Positions 20,639 to 29,709 of a stretch of 64,000 nt of DNA are shown in pieces (positions within the stretch are counted from its first letter, which is position 1; every line of letters begins with the position of its first letter). Position numbers and translations under genes: made by a program. The notes beneath the pieces were generated by a model, which was given only the letters and a program-made list of their open reading frames with translations, did not search any database and was not told the DNA's origin. The DNA is from RH-AL1 sp965277355 (lineage in GTDB: Bacteria; Pseudomonadota; Alphaproteobacteria; Rhizobiales; Beijerinckiaceae), in assembly GCA_965277355.1 (NCBI GenBank), contig CBDICN010000001.1, forward strand, positions 868,001 through 932,000, given 5' to 3'.

Positions 20639-20687
20639 CCTTGCCTCGTCGAAAAGATCGACTGGCCTTGTCGAAAAGATCGACTAG
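20617..20687 (+). repeat. Triplicated 3' end of the DUF1330 gene
   Basis: The 22-nt unit that starts CCTTGTCGAAAAGATCGACT occurs at 20617-20638 (the coding end with its stop), at 20639-20665 with five extra bases and one change, and at 20666-20687 identical to the first. Copies 2 and 3 are after the stop codon and non-coding. Confidence 0.9.
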
Positions 20688-20845
20688 AAGACGAATCTTC
20701 GCTGCTTCGGCAAGGGCAACGCTCTATAAGGATGAACGCCGCGTCCATGGACATTTGCGGTTCGGCCGCGTCACGGCAGCTCGACTTGACGCCCCGAAAA
20801 TCTCTTTGTGATCATCTGCAATCGGCTACGAGAAAGGCCTTCGAC

Positions 20846-21604
20846 ATGGCGCAACCCAGTCTTCATCCTTCGATCGACGATGGCATTCCGAAGGGATACG
20901 GCAGCTTCAACGGCGGAACGCTCAAGTGCAAATGCCCGACCGACCAGGTCGTCGTCTCGATCGACGGTGATGTCGCCCACAATCACGCCTGCGGCTGCTC
21001 CAAATGCTGGAAGCCGGCGGGTGCTCTCTTCTCGGTTGTCGGTGTCGTTCCGGTCGACAAGCTAAAGGTGATCGCCCACGAGGAGAAGCTGCATGTCGTC
21101 GACGAGTCGGCGACGATCCAGCGGCACGCCTGCAAGGCCTGCGGCACGCACATGTACGGGCGCATCGTCAAGGATCATCCGTTCAAGGGCCTCGACTTCG
21201 TCCATGTCGAGCTGTCGGATGCCAAGGGCTGGCAGGAGCCGCAGTTCGCCGCCTTCGTGTCCTCGATCATCGAGCAGGGCTACGACGCCGGCGGCATGGA
21301 CGCGGTGCGCGGCCGCTTCAAGGCAATCGGCCTGCCCACCTATGACTCGCTATCGCCGGCGCTGATGGACGCGATCGCGACCTATACCGCCGAGAAGGCC
21401 GGCACGCTCTATCCGGCCGGTGCGTCGTCGAAGCCGGTCGCAGCCAAGCCCGCCGCCACCAAGCCCGCCGCCACTGCGCCGTCCGCCGCCGCTCCGGCGA
21501 GCGCCGTCAAGCCGGCTCCGGCCGCGCCGCAGAAGGCGCCGCCGCCGGCCGCGAAGCAGCAGGGTGGCATCGCCGGCTTCTTCGCCAGGCTGTTCGGCGG
21601 CTAA
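20846..21604 (+). CDS. gfa: S-(hydroxymethyl)glutathione synthase (Gfa) with C-terminal extension
   Basis: Gfa speeds the joining of formaldehyde and glutathione, feeding the glutathione-linked formaldehyde oxidation route. The first about 190 residues carry the zinc ligands: LKCKC near residue 30, the AHNHACGCSKCW motif, and HACKACGTH. The remaining 60 residues are an Ala/Pro/Lys repeat region ending in QGGIAGFFARLFGG, a possible short interaction peptide not present in the classic enzyme (about 190 residues). AGAAAGGCC before ATG 20846 supports the start; frames upstream are not Gfa-like. No formaldehyde dehydrogenase gene (adhC/adhI) is in the window. In vivo catalysis by this family has been debated. 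Confidence 0.88.
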   Translation: MAQPSLHPSIDDGIPKGYGSFNGGTLKCKCPTDQVVVSIDGDVAHNHACGCSKCWKPAGALFSVVGVVPVDKLKVIAHEEKLHVVDESATIQRHACKACGTHMYGRIVKDHPFKGLDFVHVELSDAKGWQEPQFAAFVSSIIEQGYDAGGMDAVRGRFKAIGLPTYDSLSPALMDAIATYTAEKAGTLYPAGASSKPVAAKPAATKPAATAPSAAAPASAVKPAPAAPQKAPPPAAKQQGGIAGFFARLFGG

Positions 21605-21759
21605 GGCAGCCGCCCAGGTGCGCGGCGGTCGGAAGGCGCCGATGCGACACGCCACCTGACGGCATCGGACCAAGTCGAAGATCTGATCCGACGCCGCAGT
21701 GCTGTCCCGATCGTGTGGATACAAGGTTCAACGTCGTCCTTGGCCCGCCAGGGCGCTTT

Positions 21760-22038
21760 CTAGTTCAACCAGCAGGCGCTGCCGCGCGGTCCGAAATGGT
21801 AGCCGGGCGGACAGGCGTAGTAGCCGCCTGGCGCATAGTAAGGATAGGGCCGGGCCGCCGCCGCGGCGGCTGCACCGACGACCGTGCCGGCTACGACACC
21901 GGCCGCAACCGGTCCGCCCCAGCCCCAACCGCCGCAGCGACCCCATCGGCACCAAGCCGCAGCCGGCGTGCTCGACGACACCACCGTGCCGCCGATCATC
22001 AGCGCGGCCAAAAACCCCGAGATCACCCTGTTGCGCAT
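21760..22038 (-). CDS. Small secreted glycine/tryptophan-rich hypothetical protein
   Basis: A 92-residue protein with a strong signal peptide (RNRVISGFLAALMIGGTVV ending at SSTPAAA). The mature part starts with WCRWGRCGGWGWGGP, then a glycine zipper-like hydrophobic GVVAGTVVGAAAAAAA, and a C-terminal YYACPPGYHFGPRGSACW with two Cys. Such PPGYH...CW tails occur in small rhizobial exported proteins. Strong AAGGAGGG precedes ATG 22038. No function is assigned. Confidence 0.65.
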   Translation of the reverse strand: MRNRVISGFLAALMIGGTVVSSSTPAAAWCRWGRCGGWGWGGPVAAGVVAGTVVGAAAAAAARPYPYYAPGGYYACPPGYHFGPRGSACWLN

Positions 22039-22187
22039 CGCATCCCTCCTTCAAGAGCGGCAGGTCCCAGCCTGCCGCTTGGAAGAACGCGCGCCGCGGC
22101 CTCGCCCTACGCGCCCCTCTCGTGCGTTACGAACAGGATGCGAGGGACGAACCCGAGGGAAGGCTGGCCGACGCGCCTACCTCGGCG

Positions 22188-23717
22188 CTAACCGCCGAAG
22201 CGCCCGGCCTCCTCGGCAGCCCTGAACAGGGCCTTCGCCTTGTTGCGGCACTCCTCGAGCTCGCTTTCGGGATCGGAATCGTAGACGATGCCGGCGCCGG
22301 CCTGGACGTGCATCGTGCCGTCCTTCACCACCGCGGTGCGCAGCACGATGCAGGTGTCCATCTCGCCCGCCGCGCCGAAATAGCCGATGCAGCCGGCGTA
22401 GATGCCGCGCTTGTCGGTCTCGAGCTCATCGATGATCTCCATCGCCCGCACCTTCGGCGCGCCCGACACGGTGCCGGCCGGGAAGCCCGCGGCGAGCGCC
22501 GCGATCGTGTCGTGGGCGGGGTCGAGCCGCCCCTCGACGTTCGATACGATGTGCATGACGTGGCTATAGCGCTCGATCGAGAAGCGTTCGGTGACGGTCA
22601 CGCTGCCGATCCCGGCGACGCGGCCGACGTCGTTGCGTCCGAGGTCGAGCAGCATCAGGTGCTCGGCGCATTCCTTCTCGTCGGCGAGGAGGTCGGCGGC
22701 GAGCGCCTCGTCCTCCGCCCGCGTCTTGCCGCGGCGACGGGTGCCGGCGATCGGGCGGATCGTCACCACGCCGTCGCGCACCCGCACCAGGATCTCCGGC
22801 GACGAGCAGACGATCTGGAAGCCGCCGAAATCGAGATAGCACAGGAACGGCGCCGGGTTGACCCGCCGCAACGCGCGATAGAGCGAGAACGCCGGCATCG
22901 CGAACGGCAGCGAGAAGCGCTGCGACAGCACCACCTGGAAGATGTCGCCGGCGCGGATCAGCTCCTTGGCGCGCGCCACCATGGTGAGGAAGCGCGGTGG
23001 CGGCGTGTTCGAGGCCGGCTCGTCGACCGCGGCGAGCGGCGCCCGCGAGGCCCCATTCCACCGAGGAGATTTGACCGCGCCATGGGTCAGCGGCCCCTCC
23101 AGCGTCGCGATCACCGCGCCAAGGCGTGTCTCGGCCAGGGTGTAGGCTGCGCGCGCGTCCCCGCCGTCATCGGGGCGCGCCGGCGTGACCACGGAGATCT
23201 CGTCGCGCACGGTGTCGAATACCACCATGATCGTCGGGCGCAGGAACACGAGGTCGGGGACGCCGATCGGGTCCGGCTTGGCCGGTTCGAGCCGCTCCAT
23301 CTCGCGCACCATGTCGTAGCCGAGATAGCCGAAAACGCCGGCAGCCATCGGCGGCAGCCCGGCATCGGCGGCCGCCGGGATGCGCGAGGCGGCGATCAGC
23401 GCGCGCAAGGCGTCGAGCGGCGGTTCCAGACAGGGCACGAACGCGCCGGGGTCGGCCAGCGCGTCGCGGGCGATCTCGGCGCGGCCGCCGGAAGCGCGTA
23501 GCACCACGTCCGGGTCGAGCCCGATCATCGAAAAGCGTCCGCGAGCCGCCCCGCCCTCGACGGATTCGAGCAGGAAGCAGCGGCCGTCGCGCCGCGCCGA
23601 AAGCTTGAGATAGGCCGAGACCGGCGTCTCGAGGTCGGCGATCAAGGTCGCGGCGACGAGCTGCGGTTCGCCGTCCGCGAAGCGTTGCGCGAAAGCCGCG
23701 TAGTCGGGTGTCGTCAT
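22188..23717 (-). CDS. trpE: Anthranilate synthase component I
   Basis: TrpE converts chorismate to anthranilate, using ammonia from TrpG. The 509-residue protein has the N-terminal feedback-site region with LLESVEGG, the ISVVTPARP segment and the C-terminal chorismate-binding domain: FQVVLSQRF, CYLDFGGFQIVCSSPEIL, RPIAGTRRRG, LLDLGRNDVGRV, PAGTVSGAPKVRAMEII, RGIYAGCIGYF. It begins inside the ppiD stop (TGATG overlap), so it has no leader peptide or attenuator of its own and is probably transcribed with ppiD. trpG, trpD and trpC are 6 kb away on the opposite strand. Confidence 0.96.
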   Translation of the reverse strand: MTTPDYAAFAQRFADGEPQLVAATLIADLETPVSAYLKLSARRDGRCFLLESVEGGAARGRFSMIGLDPDVVLRASGGRAEIARDALADPGAFVPCLEPPLDALRALIAASRIPAAADAGLPPMAAGVFGYLGYDMVREMERLEPAKPDPIGVPDLVFLRPTIMVVFDTVRDEISVVTPARPDDGGDARAAYTLAETRLGAVIATLEGPLTHGAVKSPRWNGASRAPLAAVDEPASNTPPPRFLTMVARAKELIRAGDIFQVVLSQRFSLPFAMPAFSLYRALRRVNPAPFLCYLDFGGFQIVCSSPEILVRVRDGVVTIRPIAGTRRRGKTRAEDEALAADLLADEKECAEHLMLLDLGRNDVGRVAGIGSVTVTERFSIERYSHVMHIVSNVEGRLDPAHDTIAALAAGFPAGTVSGAPKVRAMEIIDELETDKRGIYAGCIGYFGAAGEMDTCIVLRTAVVKDGTMHVQAGAGIVYDSDPESELEECRNKAKALFRAAEEAGRFGG

Positions 23718-25615
23718 CAGCTGCCGCTGTCGCCGCCAAGCGCGTTGGCGAGCGCCTGCTGATTGAGCGTGACGCCGATCTCGCCCTGCAGTTTGGCGAG
23801 ATATTGCGCGATCGCGTCGTTGACGAAGCCGACCTTCAGCGTCTCGGCGTCGGGATTGTCGTGCGGCAGTGGCGGCACGCGGGCGGCTTCGACCTTGAAG
23901 ACCATTCGGCCATGGTTCGGCTCGGCGACCGATCCGGCCCTGCCGACATTCACCGAAAAAATCTCGGCGAGCGCCGGCGGCGGCAGCACCGGCGTGCCGG
24001 ACCGCGCGACATTCGCCGCCCGGACCAGCTGCAGCTTGCCGTTCTCGGCCGCGGCCTCGGCCAGCGGCTTGCCGCCGTCGACCGCCTTGACGAGCTTGTC
24101 GCCCATGGAGGCCAAGCGACGCGCGATTTCGTCGCCGCGCCAGAGCGCCTCGACCTTCGGCTTCACCTCGGCGAGCGGCAGGTCGTGCGCGGCTTCGATG
24201 TCGGCGACCTCGTACCAGACATCGCCGCCATCGGGCGTGGTCAGCGTCTCGGTGTCGTCGCCGACGCCGGTCGAGAACGCCGCCTTGAGGAGCTCCGGCC
24301 CGTCGGGCAGCCCCTCGACCGGCCGGCCGTTCTTGCCCCTGCCCTGCGCGGTGACCGCATCGATCGCGCGCGGCTTCAGCCCGGCCGCAGCGGCCGCCTC
24401 GGCGACCGTCTTGCCCGCCTTCCGCGCCTCCTCGATCGTCTGCCGCGCGGTCTCGGCCTGTTGCTTCGCCCGCACGACGGCGATCTCGTTGCGCAGCTCG
24501 CCGGAGACGTCCGCGAGCGACTGCGTGTGGCCGGGGACGATCTTGCTCACGTGCAGGATGACCCAGCCGAAGCGCGTCCTGATCGGCTTCGTCGTGCCGT
24601 CGGCCGGGAGCGCGAACGCCGCGTCGGCGACGGCCGGATCGCCGAGCCCCGTCTTCGGGATGGTGCCGAGCTTGAAGTCCTTGCCGCCCGACGCCGCGTC
24701 GCTCGTCAGCTTGCCGAAGGTCTCGCCCGCCGTCAGCTTGGTCTGCGCCGCGACGGCGGCGGTCTCGTCGGTGAAGAGCAGCTGCTCCAGCATCCGCCGT
24801 TCCGGCACCTCGAAGCGGACGGCCTTCATCTCGTCGTAGCGCTTGGCGACCTCGGCGTCGGTGACGGCGTCCGGCTTGAACAGGTTCGCCGGGATGATCG
24901 AGAGCACGACGAGCTTGCGGTACTCGGGCGCGGCGAAGGCGCCCTTGCGTTCGTCGTAATAGGTCTTGAGCTCGGCGTCCGTCGGGGACGCGATCGTGCC
25001 CGCCGCGTCGGCCGGCAGGACGAAGAACTCGAGATCGCGCACCTGCGAGCGGTAGGCGTGGAAGGCCGCCTCCATCGCTTTCGGCACCGCGAGGCCGCCG
25101 ACGACGGCGTCCGACACGTCGGTGCGCATCATGTCGGCGCGCTCGCCGGCGATGTAGCGGCGCTCGTTGGTGCCGCTGTTGCCGAGCAGGGCGTCGAACC
25201 GGCTCCGGTCGAACTGCCCGTCCTTGCCCTTGAAGATAGGGTCCGCGAAGATCTTCTGGCGGATCGTGTCGTCGCCGACCGCCAAACCGAGCTTGTTGGC
25301 TTCCTGATCGAGGATCGTCGTCGACAAAAGCCGCGACAGGACCTGCCGATCGATGCCGAGGCGGCGCGCCTCTTCGGGCGAGACGCTGCGCTTTTGCTGC
25401 TGCTGGATGCGGGTCAGCGTATTCTGAAAGGCATTGCGGTATTCGTTCACGCTGATGCGCGCGTCGCCGATACTGGCGATGAAATTGCCGCCGACGTTGC
25501 TGAAGCGATCGCCGATCCCCCAGACCGCGAAGCTGAGGATGATGAAGCCCAACACCACGCCGAGGATCAGCCGCCCGATCCAGTTCCGCGACAGGGCGCG
25601 CATTTGTGTGAGCAT
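23717..25615 (-). CDS. ppiD: Peptidylprolyl isomerase PpiD/SurA-type
   Basis: A 632-residue periplasmic chaperone anchored by one N-terminal helix (WIGRLILGVVLGFIILSFAVWG). The following SurA_N-like domain (SVNEYRNAFQNTLTRIQQQQ, LSRLLSTTILDQEANKLGL) and a parvulin domain, seen as EVPERRMLEQLLF, and FGKLTSDAASGGKDFKLGTI, with GWVILHVSKIVPG, match PpiD. It helps outer membrane or secreted proteins to fold after leaving SecYEG. In Rhizobiales ppiD lies upstream of trp genes and divergent from tpiA, as here. ATG 25615 was taken; a second M is four codons downstream. Confidence 0.92.
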   Translation of the reverse strand: MLTQMRALSRNWIGRLILGVVLGFIILSFAVWGIGDRFSNVGGNFIASIGDARISVNEYRNAFQNTLTRIQQQQKRSVSPEEARRLGIDRQVLSRLLSTTILDQEANKLGLAVGDDTIRQKIFADPIFKGKDGQFDRSRFDALLGNSGTNERRYIAGERADMMRTDVSDAVVGGLAVPKAMEAAFHAYRSQVRDLEFFVLPADAAGTIASPTDAELKTYYDERKGAFAAPEYRKLVVLSIIPANLFKPDAVTDAEVAKRYDEMKAVRFEVPERRMLEQLLFTDETAAVAAQTKLTAGETFGKLTSDAASGGKDFKLGTIPKTGLGDPAVADAAFALPADGTTKPIRTRFGWVILHVSKIVPGHTQSLADVSGELRNEIAVVRAKQQAETARQTIEEARKAGKTVAEAAAAAGLKPRAIDAVTAQGRGKNGRPVEGLPDGPELLKAAFSTGVGDDTETLTTPDGGDVWYEVADIEAAHDLPLAEVKPKVEALWRGDEIARRLASMGDKLVKAVDGGKPLAEAAAENGKLQLVRAANVARSGTPVLPPPALAEIFSVNVGRAGSVAEPNHGRMVFKVEAARVPPLPHDNPDAETLKVGFVNDAIAQYLAKLQGEIGVTLNQQALANALGGDSGS

Positions 25616-25803
25616 GGTTCGGCCTAAACTCCGTCACGGCGCCTTCGCGGCGGCCGGACTATAGAAAGGCGCCCCCGGCGAGGCAACGCGCGCGTAGACA
25701 GCGTCTGCTGTCTTGGGATCGCCCCTCCAACCTTTACGGATCGGACCGCCCGATGGTATCGGGTCGGAGACCTCCGCGCGGGCGACGAACCGAGGACATC
25801 CGG

Positions 25804-26610
25804 GTGCAGACTGCCGATCCGAGCGACCCGCACACGACGGCACGCCGGCCGCTCGTCGCCGGCAACTGGAAGATGAACGGCCTGCGCGCCGACCTCGCGG
25901 AGATCGAGCGGATCCGCGACGGCGTCCTCGCCGATCGCGCGGGAGCGGCGGAGGTGCTGGTCTGCCCGCCCTTCACCCTCGTCCTGGCCGCGGCCGAGAT
26001 CGCGCAAGGGTCGCCGCTCGCCATCGGCGGCCAGAACTGCCATCGCGCGAACTCGGGCGCCCACACCGGAAGCATCTCGCCGACCATGCTGGCGGATCTC
26101 GGCGCCACCTATGTCATCCTCGGCCATTCCGAGCGCCGCGCCGACCATGGCGAGACCAACGTCGGCGTCCGCGACAAGGCGGTGGCGGCGATGGCGGCCG
26201 GGCTCACCGCCATCATCTGCGTCGGAGAAACCAAGGCCGACCGCGACGCCGAGCGCGCGCTCGCCGTCGTGCGGCGCCATCTGCAAGGCTCGCTGCCGCA
26301 CGATACCGACGCCGCCAAGCTCGTCGTGGCCTACGAGCCGATCTGGGCGATCGGCACCGGCGTCACGCCGACCGGCGAGGACATCGCCGACATGCACGCC
26401 TTTATCCGCCACGAGGTGACGCGCCTGGTGCCGCGCGGGGGCGCGGGCGTGCGGCTGCTCTACGGCGGCTCGGTCAAGCCGTCGAACGCGGCCGAGCTGA
26501 TGGCGGTCGCGAACGTCGACGGCGCGCTGATCGGCGGCGCCAGCCTCAAGGCCGACGACTTTTTGGCGATCGCCGAGGTGTATCGCGAGATGGCGGCGGC
26601 TGGAGCTTGA
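25804..26610 (+). CDS. tpiA: Triosephosphate isomerase
   Basis: TpiA interconverts dihydroxyacetone phosphate and glyceraldehyde 3-phosphate. The 268-residue protein has the catalytic Lys in GNWKMNG, electrophilic His in ILGHSERR, the base Glu in AYEPIWAIGTG, the loop-closing residues and YGGSVKPSNA, all complete. The GTG at 25804 has GAGG eight bases upstream and leaves an N-terminus only 13 residues longer than E. coli; an ATG at 25753 would add 17 residues of arginine-rich sequence and is less likely. It is divergent from ppiD, the usual arrangement, but it points away from secG. Confidence 0.95.
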   Translation: MQTADPSDPHTTARRPLVAGNWKMNGLRADLAEIERIRDGVLADRAGAAEVLVCPPFTLVLAAAEIAQGSPLAIGGQNCHRANSGAHTGSISPTMLADLGATYVILGHSERRADHGETNVGVRDKAVAAMAAGLTAIICVGETKADRDAERALAVVRRHLQGSLPHDTDAAKLVVAYEPIWAIGTGVTPTGEDIADMHAFIRHEVTRLVPRGGAGVRLLYGGSVKPSNAAELMAVANVDGALIGGASLKADDFLAIAEVYREMAAAGA

Positions 26611-26747
26611 TGGCAATCGTGCAGCATTGCGCGGCGAAGCATTCTAGGCCGCGGTCTCGTTGCCGAAACTCCCGACCTGGCCAGGGCTCTTTAGCGCCGA
26701 GCGTTTCTTGAAAAGAGAGGTGAGCCGCAATCCCCGCTCGATGGGCG

Positions 26748-27074
26748 TCAGGCGCGGGCTCGCCGCCAACTCGGGTGAATGGTGCAGGCTTTCATAGCCT
26801 GCGCCGCCAAAGAATCCTGGGGGTCGACCAAGGAGTTCGCCCTGTCGACTTGCGTCTCGATGGAAGCGATACCCGAAGCTCTCCGTTTGTCTTCCAGGTA
26901 GCGATACTGGGTGGGATCGCGGTGGCCGACCCGCAGGTAGGCTTGACCGATCGTGCATTTGTGTCTCTCGGCGAGGTTTGTCGCCTTCGCCATGGCGGCT
27001 TGCTGTTCCGGCACGACCTTGGTGTCGAACGCCAGCGCCAGCAATTTGGAAAACGTCTCGAGCCAAACCGCCAT
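26748..27074 (-). CDS. Hypothetical protein, possible recent arrival
   Basis: A 108-residue protein of no recognised family. It begins MAVWLETFSKLLALAFDTKV and continues with a basic, helical middle (AAMAKATNLAERHKC, QYRYLEDKRRASG). ATG 27074 has AAAGG ten bases upstream; the frame is open to 27209, but the extra 45 residues are low complexity. GC content and codon use look lower than the neighbours. It is between tpiA and the third copy of the 108-bp repeat. The opposite strand also has an open frame here, so coding status is uncertain. Confidence 0.4.
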   Translation of the reverse strand: MAVWLETFSKLLALAFDTKVVPEQQAAMAKATNLAERHKCTIGQAYLRVGHRDPTQYRYLEDKRRASGIASIETQVDRANSLVDPQDSLAAQAMKACTIHPSWRRARA

Positions 27075-27249
27075 CGACGGGGACCTTTGCAACGAGCCGC
27101 TCCCGGCGAATCGAGAACGGAGGCCGAGCCTCATCGGAACTCTGCCGAAGCAATTTAGACAGAAGCTTCGAGCTGGCGGCAAGTCCGGCGGCCGGAAGCG
27201 TTTGCACAAAAATCGGCTTCTGACGCCTATATTGACTGCACTTCCGAGC

Positions 27250-27357
27250 GCGTTAGAGCAACGTCCGCTGTTGCGGACTTGCTCCGATCAGGAAAGCGTA
27301 GCGAGGACAGGCACATAAGCGTCGCGAAGCGACTCCGCATTACCGTCCGATGCTGTA
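27250..27357. repeat. Third copy of the 108-bp hairpin element, reverse orientation
   Basis: It is the reverse complement of the cores at 16080-16187 and 16214-16321 with a few substitutions (AACGTCCGC against AATGTCCGC; GACTCCGCATTACCG against GACTCCAGATCACCG). Both hairpins are kept: GTCGC-TTC-GCGAC style and GTCCGC-TGTT-GCGGAC. It lies in a 395-nt stretch (27075-27469) that holds no other feature I can support. Confidence 0.85.
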
Positions 27358-27469
27358 GGGTCCAATCGCTGTTCGCGCTTGAGAGCCAGGGCGTCGGATC
27401 GACCCTTGTGTCCTCGCATCCAGCGGCGCCGGCCTGTTCACGCTTCTCATGCGATCGGCGTTCGGGACG

Positions 27470-27763
27470 TCAGCCCCGCCGCGCCCGCCCGATCGCCTGC
27501 TTCGCCTCGCGCTCGGCGCCTTCGTAGGTCTGCAGGAGATCGCGCATGTAGGCGTACATGCGCCGGCCCTCCGGGTCGGTCCGCTGAACGAGACGATCGC
27601 GCATTCCGGCCATGGCCGGCGGATCGTCGGCGAAGATCGTCTCGATGTCGCGGACCGTCGTCAGCCAAACGCTGCGCTGGGTCTCGTCATGGGCTTGCGC
27701 CGCGCGGTCCTTCGCCTTGAGAAGCACCTCGAGGAAATGCTCCGGTGGGTATCGTTCATCCAT
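27470..27763 (-). CDS. Hypothetical helical protein
   Basis: A 97-residue, charged and mostly helical protein (YPPEHFLEVLLKAKDRAAQA, then FADDPPAMAGMRDRLVQ and an alanine/arginine end QAIGRARRG). GAGG six bases before ATG 27763 supports the start. No known domain is seen, and no operon partner is obvious; it lies between a repeat and a metallophosphoesterase on the same strand, 95 nt apart. Confidence 0.55.
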   Translation of the reverse strand: MDERYPPEHFLEVLLKAKDRAAQAHDETQRSVWLTTVRDIETIFADDPPAMAGMRDRLVQRTDPEGRRMYAYMRDLLQTYEGAEREAKQAIGRARRG

Positions 27764-27858
27764 GGCAGCCTCGCCGCGTCATCGCCGAAACACCGCGACT
27801 CAAGCGCCGTGCCAGCCTACCCGGCCCGACCTTCATCACCCGCGTTTTGTGCCGCACT

Positions 27859-29595
27859 CTACTCCACCTCCAGCACCATTCCGTCGGCATGGTCGCGGCC
27901 GTACTCGTCGACCGCCAGCACCTTGATCGCGTAGGTGCCCGGCCGCAGGTCTGGCGGCAGCGGCGCGACCCAGACGTGCGACGACTTCATCGGCTTGACC
28001 CACGGCTTCAACATCTGCGGGTGGCGCGCGTAGACCTGGACGATGAACGGGTCGGGTCGCGCCACGCGGGTCATCAGGATCGGAGCGCCGCCGTCGATGG
28101 CGAAGGCGACCTTGCTGCGCGGGCCGCCGTCGAACAGGTTGACGACGAGCCGCGTCGCCTCCGCCTGGTCGGCCGCGACCGGCGAGCGCAACAGCGGCTC
28201 CATCCGCACTTCGCGCAGCGCCTCCTTGTCGTCGGCGTGGAACGCGCTCTCCAGGCTGATGCGCATCTGCCGGAAGGCGGGCTCCGCCGCCGGCACGTAG
28301 CGCGTCGCGTAGGCGGCGCCGTCGATCGAGAGCACGTGGTAGCCGTTCGGCGTGCCGTCCCAGCTGTCGGCGGTGGCGATGCCGCGATGGTCGTAGGGCC
28401 CGCTCCACCACGAGCCGGACACGGCGGTCAGCACGTGGTGGTGATGCGGGTTCGGCCCGGTGACGCCGTCGGGCCGGTCGAAGTAGTGATGCTCGGTCGA
28501 GTGCGTGTGCCCGGCGAAGCTGACCGAAGGCCGGTCGCCGATCAGCCGCAAGAGATCGGCGGCGTTCGCCGTGTTGTTGCGCGGATCGGTCGGATCGAGA
28601 TAGGTCCGCAGCGGGATGTGCATGACGAAGACGACGAGGCGGTCCTTCGGCGTCGCGGCGAGCAGGTTTTGCACGAAGGTGAGCTGGTCCGGCGGGAAGA
28701 AACCGCGATAGGCGCCGTGCTGTTCGCCGGGCTTGTTCGAGCCGGCGCCGCGATAGTCGACGTTGTCGAGCATGACGAAGAGCGCGTTGCCGTGCTCGTG
28801 CGCGTAATAGGGGGCGCCGAACACCCGCTTCCAGGTGTCGCGCGAGCGCCGGGCGTCCGGCGCCTCGTAGTCGAGGTCGTGGTTGCCGCCGACGCTCCAC
28901 CACGGCAGGCCAATCCTGCCGACGATGCGGTTGTAGCGATGATACATCGAGAGGTCGTCGAACATCAGGTCGCCGCAGGTGATGCCGAAGGCGGCATCGG
29001 CGCCGACGAGGCCGGCGACGACGTCGTCGCGGATGAACTCGAGCTCGGCCGTCGTCTCCGGCTGCGGATCGGTGAACAGAAGGACGTCGAAGCGTTGCGG
29101 CTCCGCGACCCGCGTCAGCTGGAAGTCGAGCGAGGCCGGGAACGGCCCGGTCGGCGCGAGGCCGCGGTAGCGGAAGCCGAGCGCGGGCGGAGTCCCCTCT
29201 GGATCGTAGACGTAGGAGAACGCCGGCAGCTTGGTCGCGGCATCGACCGGCACGTGGAAGCCCGCCGGCTTGACCATGAAGATCGCCTGCCCCGGCTCGA
29301 CCGGCAGGCTGAAGCGGCCGCTCGGGTCGGTGCGGGTGATGTCGCGGCCGTTGGAGACGATGACGTTCTCGACCGGCGGCCCCTTGGTCAGCCCCGCCCC
29401 GGACTCGGCGCGAATCTCGGTCACGGTGCCGGTCGCGGTGGTCTTGCCGGTCGGCGGCTTGGGCGCCGGCTGTGGTTCGGCGGCGGCCGGCGGCTGCGTC
29501 GCCTGGGTCTGCGGCTCGGCGGCGGCCTGCCCCGCCGCCAGCGTCATGGCCGCGCCGCCCACCACGATGTCGCGCCGTGTCGGCTGCTGGCTCAT
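27859..29595 (-). CDS. Exported metallophosphoesterase with calcineurin-like C-terminal domain
   Basis: A 578-residue protein. The N-terminus has a twin-arginine type signal (TRRDIVVGGAAMTLAAGQAAA), then a proline/glutamine-rich linker and a small beta domain with TGTVTEIRAESG and ITRTDPSGRFSLPVEPG (like carboxypeptidase regulatory domains). The catalytic domain shows metal ligand motifs FTDPQ, TCGDLMFDD, GGNHDLDYE, VMHIP and FAGHTHSTEHHYF. A C-terminal domain with VRLVVNLF and MTRVARPDPFIVQVY closes it. This set matches secreted phosphohydrolases with calcineurin-like N- and C-terminal domains. Substrate unknown. The gene is divergent from trpG with about 110 nt between. Confidence 0.85.
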   Translation of the reverse strand: MSQQPTRRDIVVGGAAMTLAAGQAAAEPQTQATQPPAAAEPQPAPKPPTGKTTATGTVTEIRAESGAGLTKGPPVENVIVSNGRDITRTDPSGRFSLPVEPGQAIFMVKPAGFHVPVDAATKLPAFSYVYDPEGTPPALGFRYRGLAPTGPFPASLDFQLTRVAEPQRFDVLLFTDPQPETTAELEFIRDDVVAGLVGADAAFGITCGDLMFDDLSMYHRYNRIVGRIGLPWWSVGGNHDLDYEAPDARRSRDTWKRVFGAPYYAHEHGNALFVMLDNVDYRGAGSNKPGEQHGAYRGFFPPDQLTFVQNLLAATPKDRLVVFVMHIPLRTYLDPTDPRNNTANAADLLRLIGDRPSVSFAGHTHSTEHHYFDRPDGVTGPNPHHHHVLTAVSGSWWSGPYDHRGIATADSWDGTPNGYHVLSIDGAAYATRYVPAAEPAFRQMRISLESAFHADDKEALREVRMEPLLRSPVAADQAEATRLVVNLFDGGPRSKVAFAIDGGAPILMTRVARPDPFIVQVYARHPQMLKPWVKPMKSSHVWVAPLPPDLRPGTYAIKVLAVDEYGRDHADGMVLEVE

Positions 29596-29709
29596 GCGAT
29601 CGTCCCTCTGCTTGCTGTCGGCGGGTACGAAGCAGGAAAACGCGACCACGACATGACGGTGCGCGGGCCTGGCTTCGCGCCCTTGACCTCGCGCCGGGGC
29701 GGAGCCGAT

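Noticed and set aside
23700..23730. trp leader peptide and attenuator ahead of trpE
   Set aside because: trpE starts inside the ppiD stop codon, so there is no room for a leader.
22188..25637. One continuous 1149-codon frame spanning trpE and ppiD
   Set aside because: The second half is trpE in frame, the first half is a wrong-frame reading of ppiD, which has its own frame ending at 23717.
25753..25803. Upstream ATG for tpiA
   Set aside because: It adds an Arg-rich stretch not found in the family and lacks a ribosome binding site, while GTG 25804 has GAGG at the right distance.
26775..27158. Plus-strand open frame of 127 codons opposite the hypothetical gene near 27 kb
   Set aside because: No ribosome site or domain; the minus strand frame has a better start. 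Neither is strongly supported.
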